Origin: Thiolapillus brandeum
GTDB taxonomy: Bacteria > Pseudomonadota > Gammaproteobacteria > Chromatiales > Chromatiaceae
Length of the DNA stretch: 64,000 nt
Direction: 5' to 3'
NCBI RefSeq assembly: GCF_000828615.1
Contig: NZ_AP012273.1
Span: 1,054,001-1,118,000, forward strand
Part shown: positions 1 to 10,386 of the stretch, one piece after another
How the letters are laid out: each line of letters opens with the position of its first letter
Position numbering within the stretch: position 1 is the stretch's first letter
Notes under the pieces: model-generated
Told to the model about the DNA's origin: nothing
The model's database searches: none
What the model saw: only the letters and a program-made list of their open reading frames with translations
Translations under genes and position numbers: made by a program

Positions 1-2
1 CC

Positions 3-959
3 GGAGCCGTGGCCGAGGGCTTGTGCCGCATGGGCTGGACCCGCCGCCCGGATACCCTGCATGAACTCCAGGCTGCCGCCGCCATTGGCCAGATGGGCCT
101 GGTGCAAGCCTGGGAAAGCTGTTTCCAGCGTCGTGGCCGACATACTGCCCAGGTACTGGTCACCCACGACGATCTATCCGACCGTAAGCGCTATCTCAAT
201 GCGCGCAGCACCCTGCAAACCCTGCTTTCCCTGGGGGTGGTGCCTGTGGTGAATGAGAATGACGTAGTGGCCAACGACGAACTGCGATTTGGCGACAATG
301 ACACTTTGGCTGCCCTGGTGGCCAATCTGATCGAAGCCGATCTGCTGATCCTGCTCACAGACCAGGACGGACTGTTCGATGCCGACCCGCGCAGCCGCAG
401 GGATGCCCGGCTCATCAAACATGCCCGGGTGGATGATGTTGCCCTGGATCGTTATGCCGGTGCCAGCAAGGGGATTCTGGGTAGTGGTGGAATGCATACC
501 AAGCTACGGGCTGCCCGCCTGGCGGCACGTTCCGGTACTGCTACTGTTATTGCTTCGGGAAAGCATCCTGATACCTTGCGCAGGATTGCAGCAGGGGATG
601 ATCTGGGTACCCTGCTGGTGCCCGCCCAGGAACCGGATGCGGCGCGCAAACGCTGGCTGGCGGGGCAGCTCCAGGCCCGGGGGCGTCTGCGCCTGGATGC
701 CGGGGCGGTGCAGGTACTGCGCCAATCCGGTTCCAGCCTGCTGGCCGTGGGAGTCACTGACGTGGAAGGCCGCTTTTCCCGAGGGGAAATGGTGGCCTGT
801 CTGGGGCCGGATGGTGAGGAGGTTGCCCGTGGCCTGGTGAATTATTCCGCCGATGAGACCCGGCGCATTGCCGGTCAGCCAAGTAGCCTCTTCGAAGAGA
901 TCCTCGGCTATGTGGACGAGGAAGAGCTTATTCATCGGGACAATCTGGTCGTTTTGTGA
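3..959 (+). CDS. proB: Glutamate 5-kinase (5' end missing)
   Basis: ProB phosphorylates L-glutamate with ATP in the first step of proline synthesis. The frame is open from the window edge; 318 residues remain, and comparison with the usual ~370-residue protein suggests about 50 N-terminal residues are lost. Visible are the kinase segments with PVVNENDVV and GDNDTLAAL (glutamate and nucleotide site), the TDQDGLF and GSGGMHTK stretches, and a C-terminal PUA domain from about fragment residue 225 (GRLRLDAGA to HRDNLVVL). The stop overlaps the start of the next permease gene by 4 bp (GTGA), so the two are probably co-transcribed. The real start lies outside the window. Confidence 0.95.
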   Translation, partial: GAVAEGLCRMGWTRRPDTLHELQAAAAIGQMGLVQAWESCFQRRGRHTAQVLVTHDDLSDRKRYLNARSTLQTLLSLGVVPVVNENDVVANDELRFGDNDTLAALVANLIEADLLILLTDQDGLFDADPRSRRDARLIKHARVDDVALDRYAGASKGILGSGGMHTKLRAARLAARSGTATVIASGKHPDTLRRIAAGDDLGTLLVPAQEPDAARKRWLAGQLQARGRLRLDAGAVQVLRQSGSSLLAVGVTDVEGRFSRGEMVACLGPDGEEVARGLVNYSADETRRIAGQPSSLFEEILGYVDEEELIHRDNLVVL

Positions 960-1741
960 TCGGGTACCTGGCCTATGCGATCCTGGGGGCTCTGGCCGGG
1001 ATGCTGGCAGGGCTTATGGGCATTGGCGGCGGACTGGTATTCGTTCCCGGCCTGTTGTTCCTGTTTCATCTTCAGGGCTTCGATCCCCACTGGCTTTCTC
1101 ATCTGGCCATCGGCACCTCCCTGGCAATCATCGTTCCCACCGCCATTTCTTCCATGCTGGCGCACCACCGGCGTGGTGCTGTTGATTGGCCTGCCGTGAT
1201 CCGCCTGACTCCGGGGCTGATCCTGGGGGCGGTATCGGGGGCCTGGCTGGCATCCCATATCAGTACGGAGTGGCTGAAAAATCTGTTTGGCTTGTTTCTT
1301 TTCCTGGTGTCCTGGCAGATGTTGTCCGGTACCGTGCCCAAAGCCCGTGAAAAAAATCATCGTGGTGGGCTGTATGTCCTGGTGGGTACGGTTATAGGAG
1401 CGGTATCCGGTCTGGTGGGCATTGGCGGTGGCACCATGACTGTGCCTTTTCTGCTGTGGCAAGGAAAAACCCTGCCGAAAGCCGTCGCCACTTCGGCGGC
1501 CTGCGGCCTGCCCATTGCTCTTGCGGGCGCTCTGGGCTTCATGCTGATGGGAGCGGGAAAGACATCGGTATCTGCCACAGGATTCGTGTTCTGGCCTGCG
1601 GTACTGGTGACAGGCTTGTTTGCAGTGCTGACAGCACCCCTGGGCGCCCGGCTGGCCCATAGCCTGCCGGTGAGGGCTTTGAAGCGCCTGTTTGCGCTGC
1701 TGCTGGTCGTAGTGGGGTTGCGTCTGTTGCTGAGTCATTGA
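956..1741 (+). CDS. TauE/SafE-family sulfite/sulfonate exporter-type permease
   Basis: This is a 261-residue polytopic inner-membrane protein with about eight hydrophobic segments. An internal duplication typical of the TauE/SafE family shows as the paired motifs GLMGIGGG near residue 20 and GLVGIGGG near residue 146. Family members export sulfite, sulfoacetate or related organosulfur anions; the substrate here cannot be read from sequence. The GTG start overlaps the proB stop. A second, diverged member lies at 48102-48848. Confidence 0.88.
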   Translation: MIGYLAYAILGALAGMLAGLMGIGGGLVFVPGLLFLFHLQGFDPHWLSHLAIGTSLAIIVPTAISSMLAHHRRGAVDWPAVIRLTPGLILGAVSGAWLASHISTEWLKNLFGLFLFLVSWQMLSGTVPKAREKNHRGGLYVLVGTVIGAVSGLVGIGGGTMTVPFLLWQGKTLPKAVATSAACGLPIALAGALGFMLMGAGKTSVSATGFVFWPAVLVTGLFAVLTAPLGARLAHSLPVRALKRLFALLLVVVGLRLLLSH

Positions 1742-1814
1742 TCCGGCGATCAACTACATTGGGTTCAGGCTACACAGAAGGCCGCGGAATCAGCCCTTGG
1801 CAAGGGCCGAATAA

Positions 1815-2360
1815 TCAGGGGGTATTGGGATCCCAGAAATTGGGACCTTCTTCGGCATCAGGCTCGGGAGTGGGACGAGACTGAACATGGTCGTTCATAC
1901 GAATGAATTGCAGTATCCGTCCTTTGGGATCACGCAATGCCAGTTGCCTGTCTTTTAACCTCAACTCAAACTCCTGGCTCCTGCCGGTATCCGCATCGGT
2001 CAATTTCAGATGCCCGGGAAAGACTTCCACGTAGAAATCCCGATACTGATCCTTTGACCAGTACATGCGCGCATAATTTTTCTTGATGATCAGCAGCAGG
2101 CGTTTGGGGCTGGCCCAGGAACCTTCCAGATCAGCCATGGCTGGTGTGTCTCCGGTGGCCGGATCCGGAACAGGAGCCCTCATGGGGGGGTATGAAGAGT
2201 ATCCGGAGTGGCCGGAAAAGTTCTGCATGGCCTGCATGGCGTCGAACATGTTGAGCATGGCACGCATCATGTCTACGAAGGGATTGCTGTTGAGGTGATT
2301 GCCAGCAGATGCCGGGCTGATGCTCAGGAACAGGAAGATGGCACTGATGATCTGTTTCAT
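1815..2360 (-). CDS. Secreted hypothetical protein
   Basis: This 181-residue protein begins with a clear signal peptide (hydrophobic core ISAIFLFLSISPASAG, cleavage near residue 19-20). A Met-rich amphipathic stretch follows (MMRAMLNMFDAMQAMQNF, residues 31-48), then a Pro-rich linker and a compact C-terminal region (about residues 85-150) that looks like a small beta domain. I do not recognise a family. It is likely periplasmic. It is convergent with the TauE gene and divergent from rsd. The upstream ribosome site is weak (GAAG), so the start is moderately sure. Confidence 0.7.
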   Translation of the reverse strand: MKQIISAIFLFLSISPASAGNHLNSNPFVDMMRAMLNMFDAMQAMQNFSGHSGYSSYPPMRAPVPDPATGDTPAMADLEGSWASPKRLLLIIKKNYARMYWSKDQYRDFYVEVFPGHLKLTDADTGRSQEFELRLKDRQLALRDPKGRILQFIRMNDHVQSRPTPEPDAEEGPNFWDPNTP

Positions 2361-2548
2361 GAAGGTTCTTCGCCGGTAGCTTGTGCAGATTATAGCAGGC
2401 TGATGGCGCAGGGCTGCGGTTTTGCCTGACGGCAGCCGTTGTTTTGTGATGGTAGTCCAATTGTGTTTCCGGGAACGCGGTTAGACTGTGTACCATCGAA
2501 GGAGTACATTCAGTGTTCCTGTGCCGAAGTGGAATATATTCGTGAACT

Positions 2549-2974
2549 ATGGATACTGAAGAACCGAGAGAGCAGTTGGAGTCTGCCGTCAGGCAATTGC
2601 TTGTGGAAAGGCAACAGCTGCTGGTGACATTCTGCCGCGCAGCAGGCATTGCACCGGGGGCTGCAAAAGAGGATGAGAAGAGCGTGTTGCTGCATCTGTG
2701 CCAGGTGCTTATGGATTATGCCGCCTTGTGGCAATTTGAGATTCATGATGCCCTGAGCCGGGATGATTCACCCGCCTCCGGGGCATCCGATGTATTGCAG
2801 GCTGAACAGCCCATGCTGATGCAGGCTGCCAAAGCCATGCTGGATTTCAATGACCTGGTGGACGTGGCGTTACTGGAAGGGCGGTTGATGGATCTGGATC
2901 CCTACCTGTCCTCCCTGGGAGAGGTGCTGGCAGAGCGTTTTGAAGCAGAAGACCGGGTCATAACAGTCTTGTGA
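2549..2974 (+). CDS. rsd: Rsd/AlgQ-family regulator of the housekeeping sigma factor
   Basis: Rsd binds sigma-70 region 4 and sequesters it when growth slows, favouring alternative sigma factors; AlgQ is the Pseudomonas homologue. The 141-residue product is all-helical and matches the family across its length: LLVERQQLLVTFC near residue 18, the LCQVLMDYAALWQFEIH helix, and the C-terminal SLGEVLAERFEAEDRVI. It is slightly shorter than E. coli Rsd (158) and lacks its extreme C-terminal tail. The next gene begins 7 bp after the stop, so the anti-sigma protein is probably translated with the cyclase-like protein. Confidence 0.85.
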   Translation: MDTEEPREQLESAVRQLLVERQQLLVTFCRAAGIAPGAAKEDEKSVLLHLCQVLMDYAALWQFEIHDALSRDDSPASGASDVLQAEQPMLMQAAKAMLDFNDLVDVALLEGRLMDLDPYLSSLGEVLAERFEAEDRVITVL

Positions 2975-2981
2975 GAAAACC

Positions 2982-5282
2982 ATGGCATTGATTGGCAATA
3001 GCAGCATTCGTTCCACTGCCGCGCTCCTGCAGGATGAACTGACGGTTCCCAAGCGCAAATCCCTGCGCCTGGATACTTTTCCCCGGGGTATGGATAATGT
3101 GCGCATTGACGTAGACCTGGATCCTGCTCTGAATGATGCTATTGGCCGCCTGGTAATGTCCTCCATGGTACGTCGCCTGCGTGATCTCCGGTTGCTGGAC
3201 AGTAGCAATCCCCTTACAGAAGATCTCGAAGCCGTGGACAGGTTTCGGGAAGTCTTTGTGCCCCTGAGCCTGTCCGTGGCCCAGCAGGCCAGGCAGTCAT
3301 CCCGGCGTGAGGTATATCAGTTGTTCGTGCTGGCGGTGATCAAACGGATCTACCTAGCGGTGGATCGACACCTCAAAGAGTACCGGGATGGTCTGGATGA
3401 AGCGCCTTTACTGGGTGCTTTGACAACCACCGAGAGTGTCTCCCGGCACGAGAAATTGTGGCGCTTTGGCAGACATCAGGCTGAACTGCGCTACGAGGTC
3501 AGCCGGGAAGCTGTGAAGCTGGTGCATAGCCTGGAACTGGTGGGGCGCAAGCAGCGCAAGAGCATTCTGGCGCTTTCCTGGCCGGTGGCCGAAGACATGC
3601 TTTTCAATCCTCTGCTGCAACTGGGCAAACTGGATGAAGAAAGCACATTCATCGAGATCTATCCCTTCATGCTCATCAAGCCGGAGATCTTCCGGCGCTT
3701 TGAAACCGTGATTCTGGATGTACTTTGCCATTGGTTGCCGGATTGTCCCGTGAGGCGCCTCACAACATCCACGGACAGTGATCTCAACGACCTGCAACTA
3801 CGCCGGGATGAGGGGGAGTTTCCAGGCTATGCCCAGGTGGAGAGCTATCTGCGGGCGGTAATGTCGGATACCGAGTACCAGCGGGGTGAGACCAATTGGC
3901 TGGATAACCCGGGCAATCTCACCTGGCTCATGGGTGGGAATGGAGAAAGAAAAGGTCCCGGTTTCTGGGACAAGAAGCGCTGGCGGGAGTTTCAGGTCAA
4001 TCTGCTGCAGGAGCTGGAAAAAGCTTTGAACCGGGAAGGGCTGCTGGACATGCTTTTTGCCAGTGCCTTGTTGCCGGAGTTGTATCGTGATCTGGGTCGC
4101 AAGGGGTCCCTGCGGCTGCTGTTTGAATACCTGGCAGGCGGGCGCAGCCGCAAGGAGTTGCTATCCATACTCCAGCAGTTCAAGGAGATCACCAACCTGG
4201 AGCTCTACATGGATCGCATGGAAGCGGCATACAAGCAACTGGGACAGGCTGCCGGTGTTTCCCAGCGCCGGGAATGGCTGATTCAGGTGGTGGAAGGATA
4301 TGCCAGCCTGCGCCGGGATCTGAAGCTGTCCTGGGAAATGTACCGCGCCATGGATCTGATCCGACTGCCTTCACGGGCCGATGAACTGGAACTTTCCCGG
4401 GCCAACCGCTTGTTGCAGGAATTCCATTTGGGTTCCCAGGCGCAGAAGAACGAAATCCTGGGGCATGTCATCATCAAGGCGGACCTGCGCGGCTCCACGG
4501 AGCTTACGGCATCCATGATCCGGGAAGGGCTGAATCCGGCATCCTATTTCAGCCAGAACCTGTTTGATCCCATCAACAAGCTGTTGGAAAAGTATGGCGC
4601 TGAAAAGGTGTTTGTGGAGGGGGATGCCGTCATTCTGATGCTGCTGGAGTATGCCAGCCCGCCTTCACCGGCAGTGGCCAGAGCCTGTGCTTTGGCCTAT
4701 GACATTATTGATGAGGTTTTGGGGCGCAATTCGGAAAGCCGGCACCTGGGTTTGCCCGAACTGGAGTTGGGCATAGGTATTTCCTATGTCGATGAAGCGC
4801 CCTGTTACCTGTTCGATGCGGGACGGAAGATCACTATTTCTCCGGCAATCAATCGTGCCGACCGTCTTTCTTCATGCACTCACCGTGATCTGGATCTGTT
4901 CGGCCGGTCCGCAGTGCGTGGTGTGGAGGTCATTCGGCATTTGAAGACTGCCAACAAGGTCTCAGGTGATGCTGAGTTTTGCCGCTATAATGTTAACGGA
5001 ATCGAGCTGGATGCTGCGGCTTTTGAACATCTGAACGGCGAGCTGGTCCTGAAAAAAGTCAAGGCAAAGAGTCTTGGAAAAAAGGACGGAGACCGTTATT
5101 ATGTAGGACGTTTCCCGGACGCTGCGGGCAAGACTCGATGGCAGGTGTTGCGGCAGAGCAAAATGAAGGTTTGGGATGGTAAAAAACTCCAGCCATCAAA
5201 AAAAAGCGGTCGCAGTTTCTATGAGCTGATGACCGACCCAGAGATTTTGAACCGGACGCGGGAAAAATTGTCCGGTCGTTGA
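2982..5282 (+). CDS. Large soluble protein with divergent class III nucleotidyl cyclase domain
   Basis: This 766-residue protein has no signal peptide or membrane segment. The N-terminal ~480 residues are helix-rich and not recognised. Residues ~495-690 resemble a class III adenylyl/guanylyl cyclase: metal-binding D501 in ADLRGST, a second metal Asp D548 in VEGDAV, and the transition-state pair N624 and R628 in AINRADRL. The two positions that normally select adenine are changed: the Lys three residues before the GD is F544, and the Asp/Thr nine residues before the Asn is R615. A ~100-residue tail rich in Lys follows. Enzymatic activity and product are therefore uncertain. It sits tightly between rsd and a PilZ gene (overlap 4 bp with a TTG start of the latter). 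Confidence 0.75.
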   Translation: MALIGNSSIRSTAALLQDELTVPKRKSLRLDTFPRGMDNVRIDVDLDPALNDAIGRLVMSSMVRRLRDLRLLDSSNPLTEDLEAVDRFREVFVPLSLSVAQQARQSSRREVYQLFVLAVIKRIYLAVDRHLKEYRDGLDEAPLLGALTTTESVSRHEKLWRFGRHQAELRYEVSREAVKLVHSLELVGRKQRKSILALSWPVAEDMLFNPLLQLGKLDEESTFIEIYPFMLIKPEIFRRFETVILDVLCHWLPDCPVRRLTTSTDSDLNDLQLRRDEGEFPGYAQVESYLRAVMSDTEYQRGETNWLDNPGNLTWLMGGNGERKGPGFWDKKRWREFQVNLLQELEKALNREGLLDMLFASALLPELYRDLGRKGSLRLLFEYLAGGRSRKELLSILQQFKEITNLELYMDRMEAAYKQLGQAAGVSQRREWLIQVVEGYASLRRDLKLSWEMYRAMDLIRLPSRADELELSRANRLLQEFHLGSQAQKNEILGHVIIKADLRGSTELTASMIREGLNPASYFSQNLFDPINKLLEKYGAEKVFVEGDAVILMLLEYASPPSPAVARACALAYDIIDEVLGRNSESRHLGLPELELGIGISYVDEAPCYLFDAGRKITISPAINRADRLSSCTHRDLDLFGRSAVRGVEVIRHLKTANKVSGDAEFCRYNVNGIELDAAAFEHLNGELVLKKVKAKSLGKKDGDRYYVGRFPDAAGKTRWQVLRQSKMKVWDGKKLQPSKKSGRSFYELMTDPEILNRTREKLSGR

Positions 5283-5713
5283 AAACGAAACAACGCATAT
5301 ACCGGCTCAGGGTGGAATCGGCATATCAGGATTACTGCACTATGTTGTTAGCCCGCAAACGGAGATCGCACCGCATAAAGACTGCGTTGCGCGCCCATAT
5401 GAGCGTTCGAGGTGCAAGTCCTCAACCGGTTCTTATTGAAGAGATTTCCTCTTCCGGATTGGATTTCCTCTGTGATCATGGCGCCCAGTGCCGGATCATG
5501 CCCGAAGGGCGCAAGGTTCCCGGCCCGGTGTTTGGTGTGTATGTGGATATGGTATTCACACTGCCGGATTCCAGCCGCGAGTTGCGCACCCGCTGCCGGG
5601 TACTGTTCTGCCATCGCCTCTCCCAGGACAGCTATCGTTTTGGCTGCGATTTCCACCAACTCGATGAAACTGCACAGGAAGCACTGGACACTTTCGTCCG
5701 TGAATCCCTATAG
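5279..5713 (+). CDS. PilZ-domain protein (putative c-di-GMP receptor)
   Basis: A small soluble protein of up to 144 residues. The PilZ signature is present: RxxxR at R28-R32 (RRSHR), then E55-I-S-S-S-G60 in the place of the D/NxSxxG motif, followed by the beta-barrel and a C-terminal helix (FGCDFHQLDETAQEAL). Glu replacing Asp/Asn in the second motif may weaken c-di-GMP binding. The TTG at 5279 overlaps the upstream stop; an in-frame ATG at 5342 (residue 22) is an equally plausible start and keeps the whole PilZ domain. The 3' end overlaps slt tail-to-tail by 6 bp. Confidence 0.8.
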   Translation: MKTKQRIYRLRVESAYQDYCTMLLARKRRSHRIKTALRAHMSVRGASPQPVLIEEISSSGLDFLCDHGAQCRIMPEGRKVPGPVFGVYVDMVFTLPDSSRELRTRCRVLFCHRLSQDSYRFGCDFHQLDETAQEALDTFVRESL

Positions 5714-7693
5714 AGTCGTGTTCTTTTCCACTTCCGACTGAGCGGTTCGCTCAGCCTGGGTTCCCTGTATTGGCAGCATCCTGTCGGAAAGGCGGGTGAT
5801 GTTCCGCTTCAGCCGATAGTCGTAGATTGTGGCATAAGTGAATACCCGCTGCACATATCCCCGGGTTTCCTTGAAGGGGATCAACTCCACCCATATATCC
5901 GCTGGCAGACGATTTCGGGGCAACCAGCGTTTTACCCGGTGCGGCCCGGCATTGTATGCAGCGGTGGCCAGCACGGGATTTTCTCCCAGTGATGCCAGGA
6001 CATCTGCCAGATAGGCCGTTCCCAGCTCGATGTTGGTTTCCGGAGTGATAAGATCCTTACGCAGGGGAGTCTTCTTTCTCTTGAGCAGCTTTTTTGAAAC
6101 GTACCGGGCCGTGGCGGGCATCAACTGCATCAGGCCAATTGCGCCGGCATATGAGCGTACGCTGGGGTTAAAGGCGCTTTCCTGGCGTATTACGCCAAAA
6201 ACCCAGGACATGTCCAAACCATTCCGGCCAGAGAAATGACGAACCTGCTGGGTGTGTTCCAGGGGAAAGCGCAGTTCCAGGTCATCCCAGTAGTCGGATT
6301 TCGCCAGGGTGAATATGGCCTGATCATGCCAGTTCCAGGATTTCGCCAGGCGGGCAGCGGCCTTGTATTCCTCGCTGCTCAGGCCGGATGTGAGGAGGCG
6401 CCATTCCCGGCGCGCATCCACCCAGCGTTCCAGAGCCAGAAGTTCCCGAATGCGGGGCACGGCAGAATGCCCACTGATCCGGTTGTCGATGGAAGGATCC
6501 ACCGTGGTTTTCCGGGGCGCAAACCGGTAATTCCTGCCGAGCCGATCTGCAGATAGAAAACCATAGTAACTGCGCTCAGAGGCCAGTTCAGCATACAGGG
6601 CGTTGGCCTGTTGGCGTTTTCCTGTCTGCTCCAAAGCTCTGGCCATCCAGTAGCGCCAGCGCTCTGTGTGTTGTTCTTCCTCGGGCATTTCCTGAATGCG
6701 TCTGACCACCTGGTTCCAGTCGTTGTGTAAAAGCGCTGAACGTGCAAGGGCTTCCTGCAATTGTGTGTCATGGCCGCAGGGCTGAAGCTTCGTGAGGAAG
6801 CGTATGGCCTCGGGGGCGTCCTTTCGCACCAGCCAGAGCGCCAGTTTGCGATCCACAAGATGCTTGTCCATGGGAGAGAAACTGAAACGCTGTTGTAGTT
6901 TGTTCCAGTAATCGATGGCTGCCAGAGGATCTTTGCGGATCTGTCTGTAGGCGGCATCTCTCAATATGTGAAAACGCTGGGAATGAGGTTTTTTCAGCAA
7001 CTTGTCGCTGAAGGCAAGTTGAGGCTTGTGGTGGATTTGGATCCAGGTATCCACCCATCGATGTTCAGCCGCTGGCAGGGATTTTTTCAGATAGCGCGCC
7101 AACTGGATATTGCCCCTGTCCATGGCCAGCCCGATGCGCTGCCAGATCAATTCCCGTGTGAGTTTTCCCGCTTGCCTCCAGGCTTTGAATACCGGGTCGC
7201 AAGCCTTGGGGCGGGATTTTCCGTACAGCCAGAGAGCAGAAACCTTGCCGAAGGCTTGTTCTTTTCGACCGGTCTGAATCAGTGCATGCAGGTAATGGCA
7301 TTGGCGTGCCACATTGTTTTGCGGTTGGTAGAAACGCAGGTAGTTGTTCCAGTCGTTGCGTTTTGCCAGCACTGACAGCCAGCGACTGCGTAGCAGGGAG
7401 GCCAGCGGGGTATCGGCATACTTTTTAAGAAAAGCCTCGACTTGCGTTGCGGAGACCCTGGACAGCCTGGATTTCAGCCGGGCGTATTCCAGATAGGGGT
7501 ACAACGGGTAGCCCTTCAGTAGTGACTCCAATTGATGGGGAAGGGGTTTCCCTGCCAGCGCCAGTTTCTCTGCGCCCTGAAATGCCTTGCGCCTGGCCTG
7601 ATCGGTGAGGCTGGCCTGGCTGAACGTAACTGCCAGCATCAGTGACAGAAACAGTGTCAGGCGAAACATTGGACTTGGGCTGTGGGAATACAT
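5708..7693 (-). CDS. slt: Soluble lytic murein transglycosylase
   Basis: Slt cleaves the beta-1,4 MurNAc-GlcNAc bond of peptidoglycan, forming 1,6-anhydro products, in the periplasm. The 661-residue protein has a signal peptide (LTLFLSLMLAVTFSQA), a long superhelical U/L domain made of helical hairpins (residues ~30-470) and a C-terminal lysozyme-like domain. The catalytic Glu is E505 in VIRQESAFNP, followed by GAIGLMQLMPATA and AYNAGPHRV, which are the family motifs. Length fits Slt70. The anhydro-muropeptides made here are substrates for the AmpD encoded at 62.7-63.3 kb. An alternative start is the Met at residue 9. Confidence 0.93.
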   Translation of the reverse strand: MYSHSPSPMFRLTLFLSLMLAVTFSQASLTDQARRKAFQGAEKLALAGKPLPHQLESLLKGYPLYPYLEYARLKSRLSRVSATQVEAFLKKYADTPLASLLRSRWLSVLAKRNDWNNYLRFYQPQNNVARQCHYLHALIQTGRKEQAFGKVSALWLYGKSRPKACDPVFKAWRQAGKLTRELIWQRIGLAMDRGNIQLARYLKKSLPAAEHRWVDTWIQIHHKPQLAFSDKLLKKPHSQRFHILRDAAYRQIRKDPLAAIDYWNKLQQRFSFSPMDKHLVDRKLALWLVRKDAPEAIRFLTKLQPCGHDTQLQEALARSALLHNDWNQVVRRIQEMPEEEQHTERWRYWMARALEQTGKRQQANALYAELASERSYYGFLSADRLGRNYRFAPRKTTVDPSIDNRISGHSAVPRIRELLALERWVDARREWRLLTSGLSSEEYKAAARLAKSWNWHDQAIFTLAKSDYWDDLELRFPLEHTQQVRHFSGRNGLDMSWVFGVIRQESAFNPSVRSYAGAIGLMQLMPATARYVSKKLLKRKKTPLRKDLITPETNIELGTAYLADVLASLGENPVLATAAYNAGPHRVKRWLPRNRLPADIWVELIPFKETRGYVQRVFTYATIYDYRLKRNITRLSDRMLPIQGTQAERTAQSEVEKNTTL

Positions 7694-7821
7694 GGACTCA
7701 CAGTAGGGGCTCGGCGCTTTGCTGGCAATTGGGGTTTACCCTGTGCCTGCCGATGAATAGCGGGCCAGGGAATGGGCTACAATCCCTTGATTATAGACAA
7801 ATGATGAATTGGAGTTGTGAG

Positions 7822-8271
7822 ATGGCAGACAATAATGTCGATATGGAACAGGAAATGACCCTTAACAGTGGCATAGCCGCTTTTGAAGCCAAGCACTTTG
7901 TGCGGGCGGCAGAGTTGCTGGAACCCCTGGCGGACAGCGGAAATGCAGAAGCCCAATACCGGGTGGCCATTATGGCGCAAAATGGCCTGGGCATGGTGGA
8001 AAACCGGATGCAGGCCTATAAGTTCATGAAAGCAGCCGCAGAAGCCGGGTTGCCCCTTGCTCAACATGGCTTGGGCTTCATGTATCTTGAAGGGGAATGC
8101 GTGGACAAGAATGGGGAGAAGGCCCTGGAATGGTTCACCAAAGGCGCAGAGCAGGGCTTACAGGGTTCCATGACCACCATTGCCATGATGTACCAGGATG
8201 GAAATGGTGTGGCGGCGGATCCGGAAAAAGCCCGGGAGTGGTTTCACAAGGCAGGCTTTGATGAAATGTAG
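7822..8271 (+). CDS. Sel1-repeat (TPR-like) protein
   Basis: 149 residues with three Sel1-like repeats (NAEAQYRVAIMAQNG, PLAQHGLGFMYLEG, LQGSMTTIAMMYQDG). These form helical pairs for protein-protein contact. There is no signal peptide, so it is probably cytoplasmic. I start it at the ATG at 7822 because GGAG at 7811-7814 is well spaced, whereas the two in-frame ATGs at 7801 and 7804 have no ribosome site. Partners and role are unknown. Confidence 0.8.
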   Translation: MADNNVDMEQEMTLNSGIAAFEAKHFVRAAELLEPLADSGNAEAQYRVAIMAQNGLGMVENRMQAYKFMKAAAEAGLPLAQHGLGFMYLEGECVDKNGEKALEWFTKGAEQGLQGSMTTIAMMYQDGNGVAADPEKAREWFHKAGFDEM

Positions 8272-8289
8272 ATTTCCTTTCAGTCAGGG

Positions 8290-9348
8290 CTAGCAGGCAC
8301 GGCGTTTGCGCACGGCCTTGGCGAGATCATCCAGCAGGGGGGCGCTGTGCTCCCAGGACAGGCAGGCATCGGTAATGCTTTGGCCATAGACCAGGGGTTT
8401 GCCGGGGATCAGGGGCTGATTCCCCTCTACCAGATGACTTTCGATCATTGCGCCAATAATGCGGATGTCTCCGTGCGTGATTTGTCCCGCCACGTCCCGG
8501 CCCACTTCCAGTTGCTTTTCGTACTGCTTGTGGCTGTTGGCGTGGCTGAAATCGATCATCAGGCGTGGCGTAAGGCCGGATTTTTCCATTTCCTCGGCGG
8601 CCAGCTTGACCGACTCCGCATCATAGTTGGGACGTTTGCCACCACGCAGGATGATGTGTGTATCATTGTTCCCGGTGGTACTGAAAATCGCCGAATGGCC
8701 TTCCTTGGTCATGGACATGAATACATGAGGGCGTTCCGCCGCACGCATGGCATCCACGGCCACACGCATGGTGCCGTCGGTGCCATTCTTGAAGCCCACC
8801 GGGCAGGACAGTCCGGATGCCAGTTCCCGGTGTCCCTGGCTTTCCGTGGTGCGCGCTCCAATGGCGCCCCAGCTCACCAGATCCGCGACATACTGGGGTG
8901 AAATGAGATCCAGGAATTCCGTGCCTGCGGGCAGTCCCATGCTGTTGATGTCCAGCAGCAGGCTGCGCGCCATTTCCAGTCCCTTGTTGATCTGGTAACT
9001 GTCGTCGAGGTTCGGGTCGTTGATCAGGCCTTTCCAGCCCACGGTCGTGCGCGGTTTCTCGAAATACACCCGCATCACCACCAACAGGTCATCCGCCAAT
9101 TCCTGTTTCTTCTCCAGCAGTCGTTCGGCGTATTCCAGGGCGGCTTTTGGATCATGCACTGAGCAGGGGCCGATGACCACCAGCAGGCGGTCATCCTCGC
9201 CATGCAGAATGCGGTGAATCTGCTGACGGGTCTCATAAACTGTGCGGGCTGCTTCTTCCGTGATGGGGTAGCGCTCATGCAATACCTTGGCAGGCACCAC
9301 TTCCTGGGTGGCGCGGATACGCAGGTTGTCTGTTGGATACTGTTGCAT
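8290..9348 (-). CDS. aroG: 3-deoxy-7-phosphoheptulonate synthase (class I, AroG type)
   Basis: This enzyme condenses phosphoenolpyruvate with erythrose 4-phosphate, the entry step to aromatic amino acids. At 352 residues it matches the E. coli AroG/AroF/AroH length. Clear motifs are VVIGPCSVHDP (metal Cys), PRTTVGWKGLINDP, GARTTESQGHRELASG, IDFSHANSHK and VEGNQPL. The N-terminal extension that carries the feedback site in E. coli enzymes is present, but which aromatic amino acid inhibits it cannot be told. The promoter at 9383-9412 reads into it. Confidence 0.95.
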   Translation of the reverse strand: MQQYPTDNLRIRATQEVVPAKVLHERYPITEEAARTVYETRQQIHRILHGEDDRLLVVIGPCSVHDPKAALEYAERLLEKKQELADDLLVVMRVYFEKPRTTVGWKGLINDPNLDDSYQINKGLEMARSLLLDINSMGLPAGTEFLDLISPQYVADLVSWGAIGARTTESQGHRELASGLSCPVGFKNGTDGTMRVAVDAMRAAERPHVFMSMTKEGHSAIFSTTGNNDTHIILRGGKRPNYDAESVKLAAEEMEKSGLTPRLMIDFSHANSHKQYEKQLEVGRDVAGQITHGDIRIIGAMIESHLVEGNQPLIPGKPLVYGQSITDACLSWEHSAPLLDDLAKAVRKRRAC

Positions 9349-9382
9349 GAGCCTGTTCTACAATTCGACTGGAAAGCAGGCA

Positions 9383-9408
9383 ATTATAGCCCCTTGGTGT
9401 CGTGACAC

Positions 9409-9412
<4 letters not shown>
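9383..9412 (-). promoter_or_regulatory. Sigma-70-type promoter for aroG
   Basis: On the minus strand TTGAGT (9412-9407) and TATAAT (9388-9383) are separated by 18 bp, about 35 bp upstream of the aroG ATG. The -35 box overlaps the last codons of the upstream oppF gene, so aroG can be expressed independently of the transporter genes. Confidence 0.6.
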
Positions 9413-10382
<970 letters not shown>

Positions 10383-10386
<4 letters not shown>

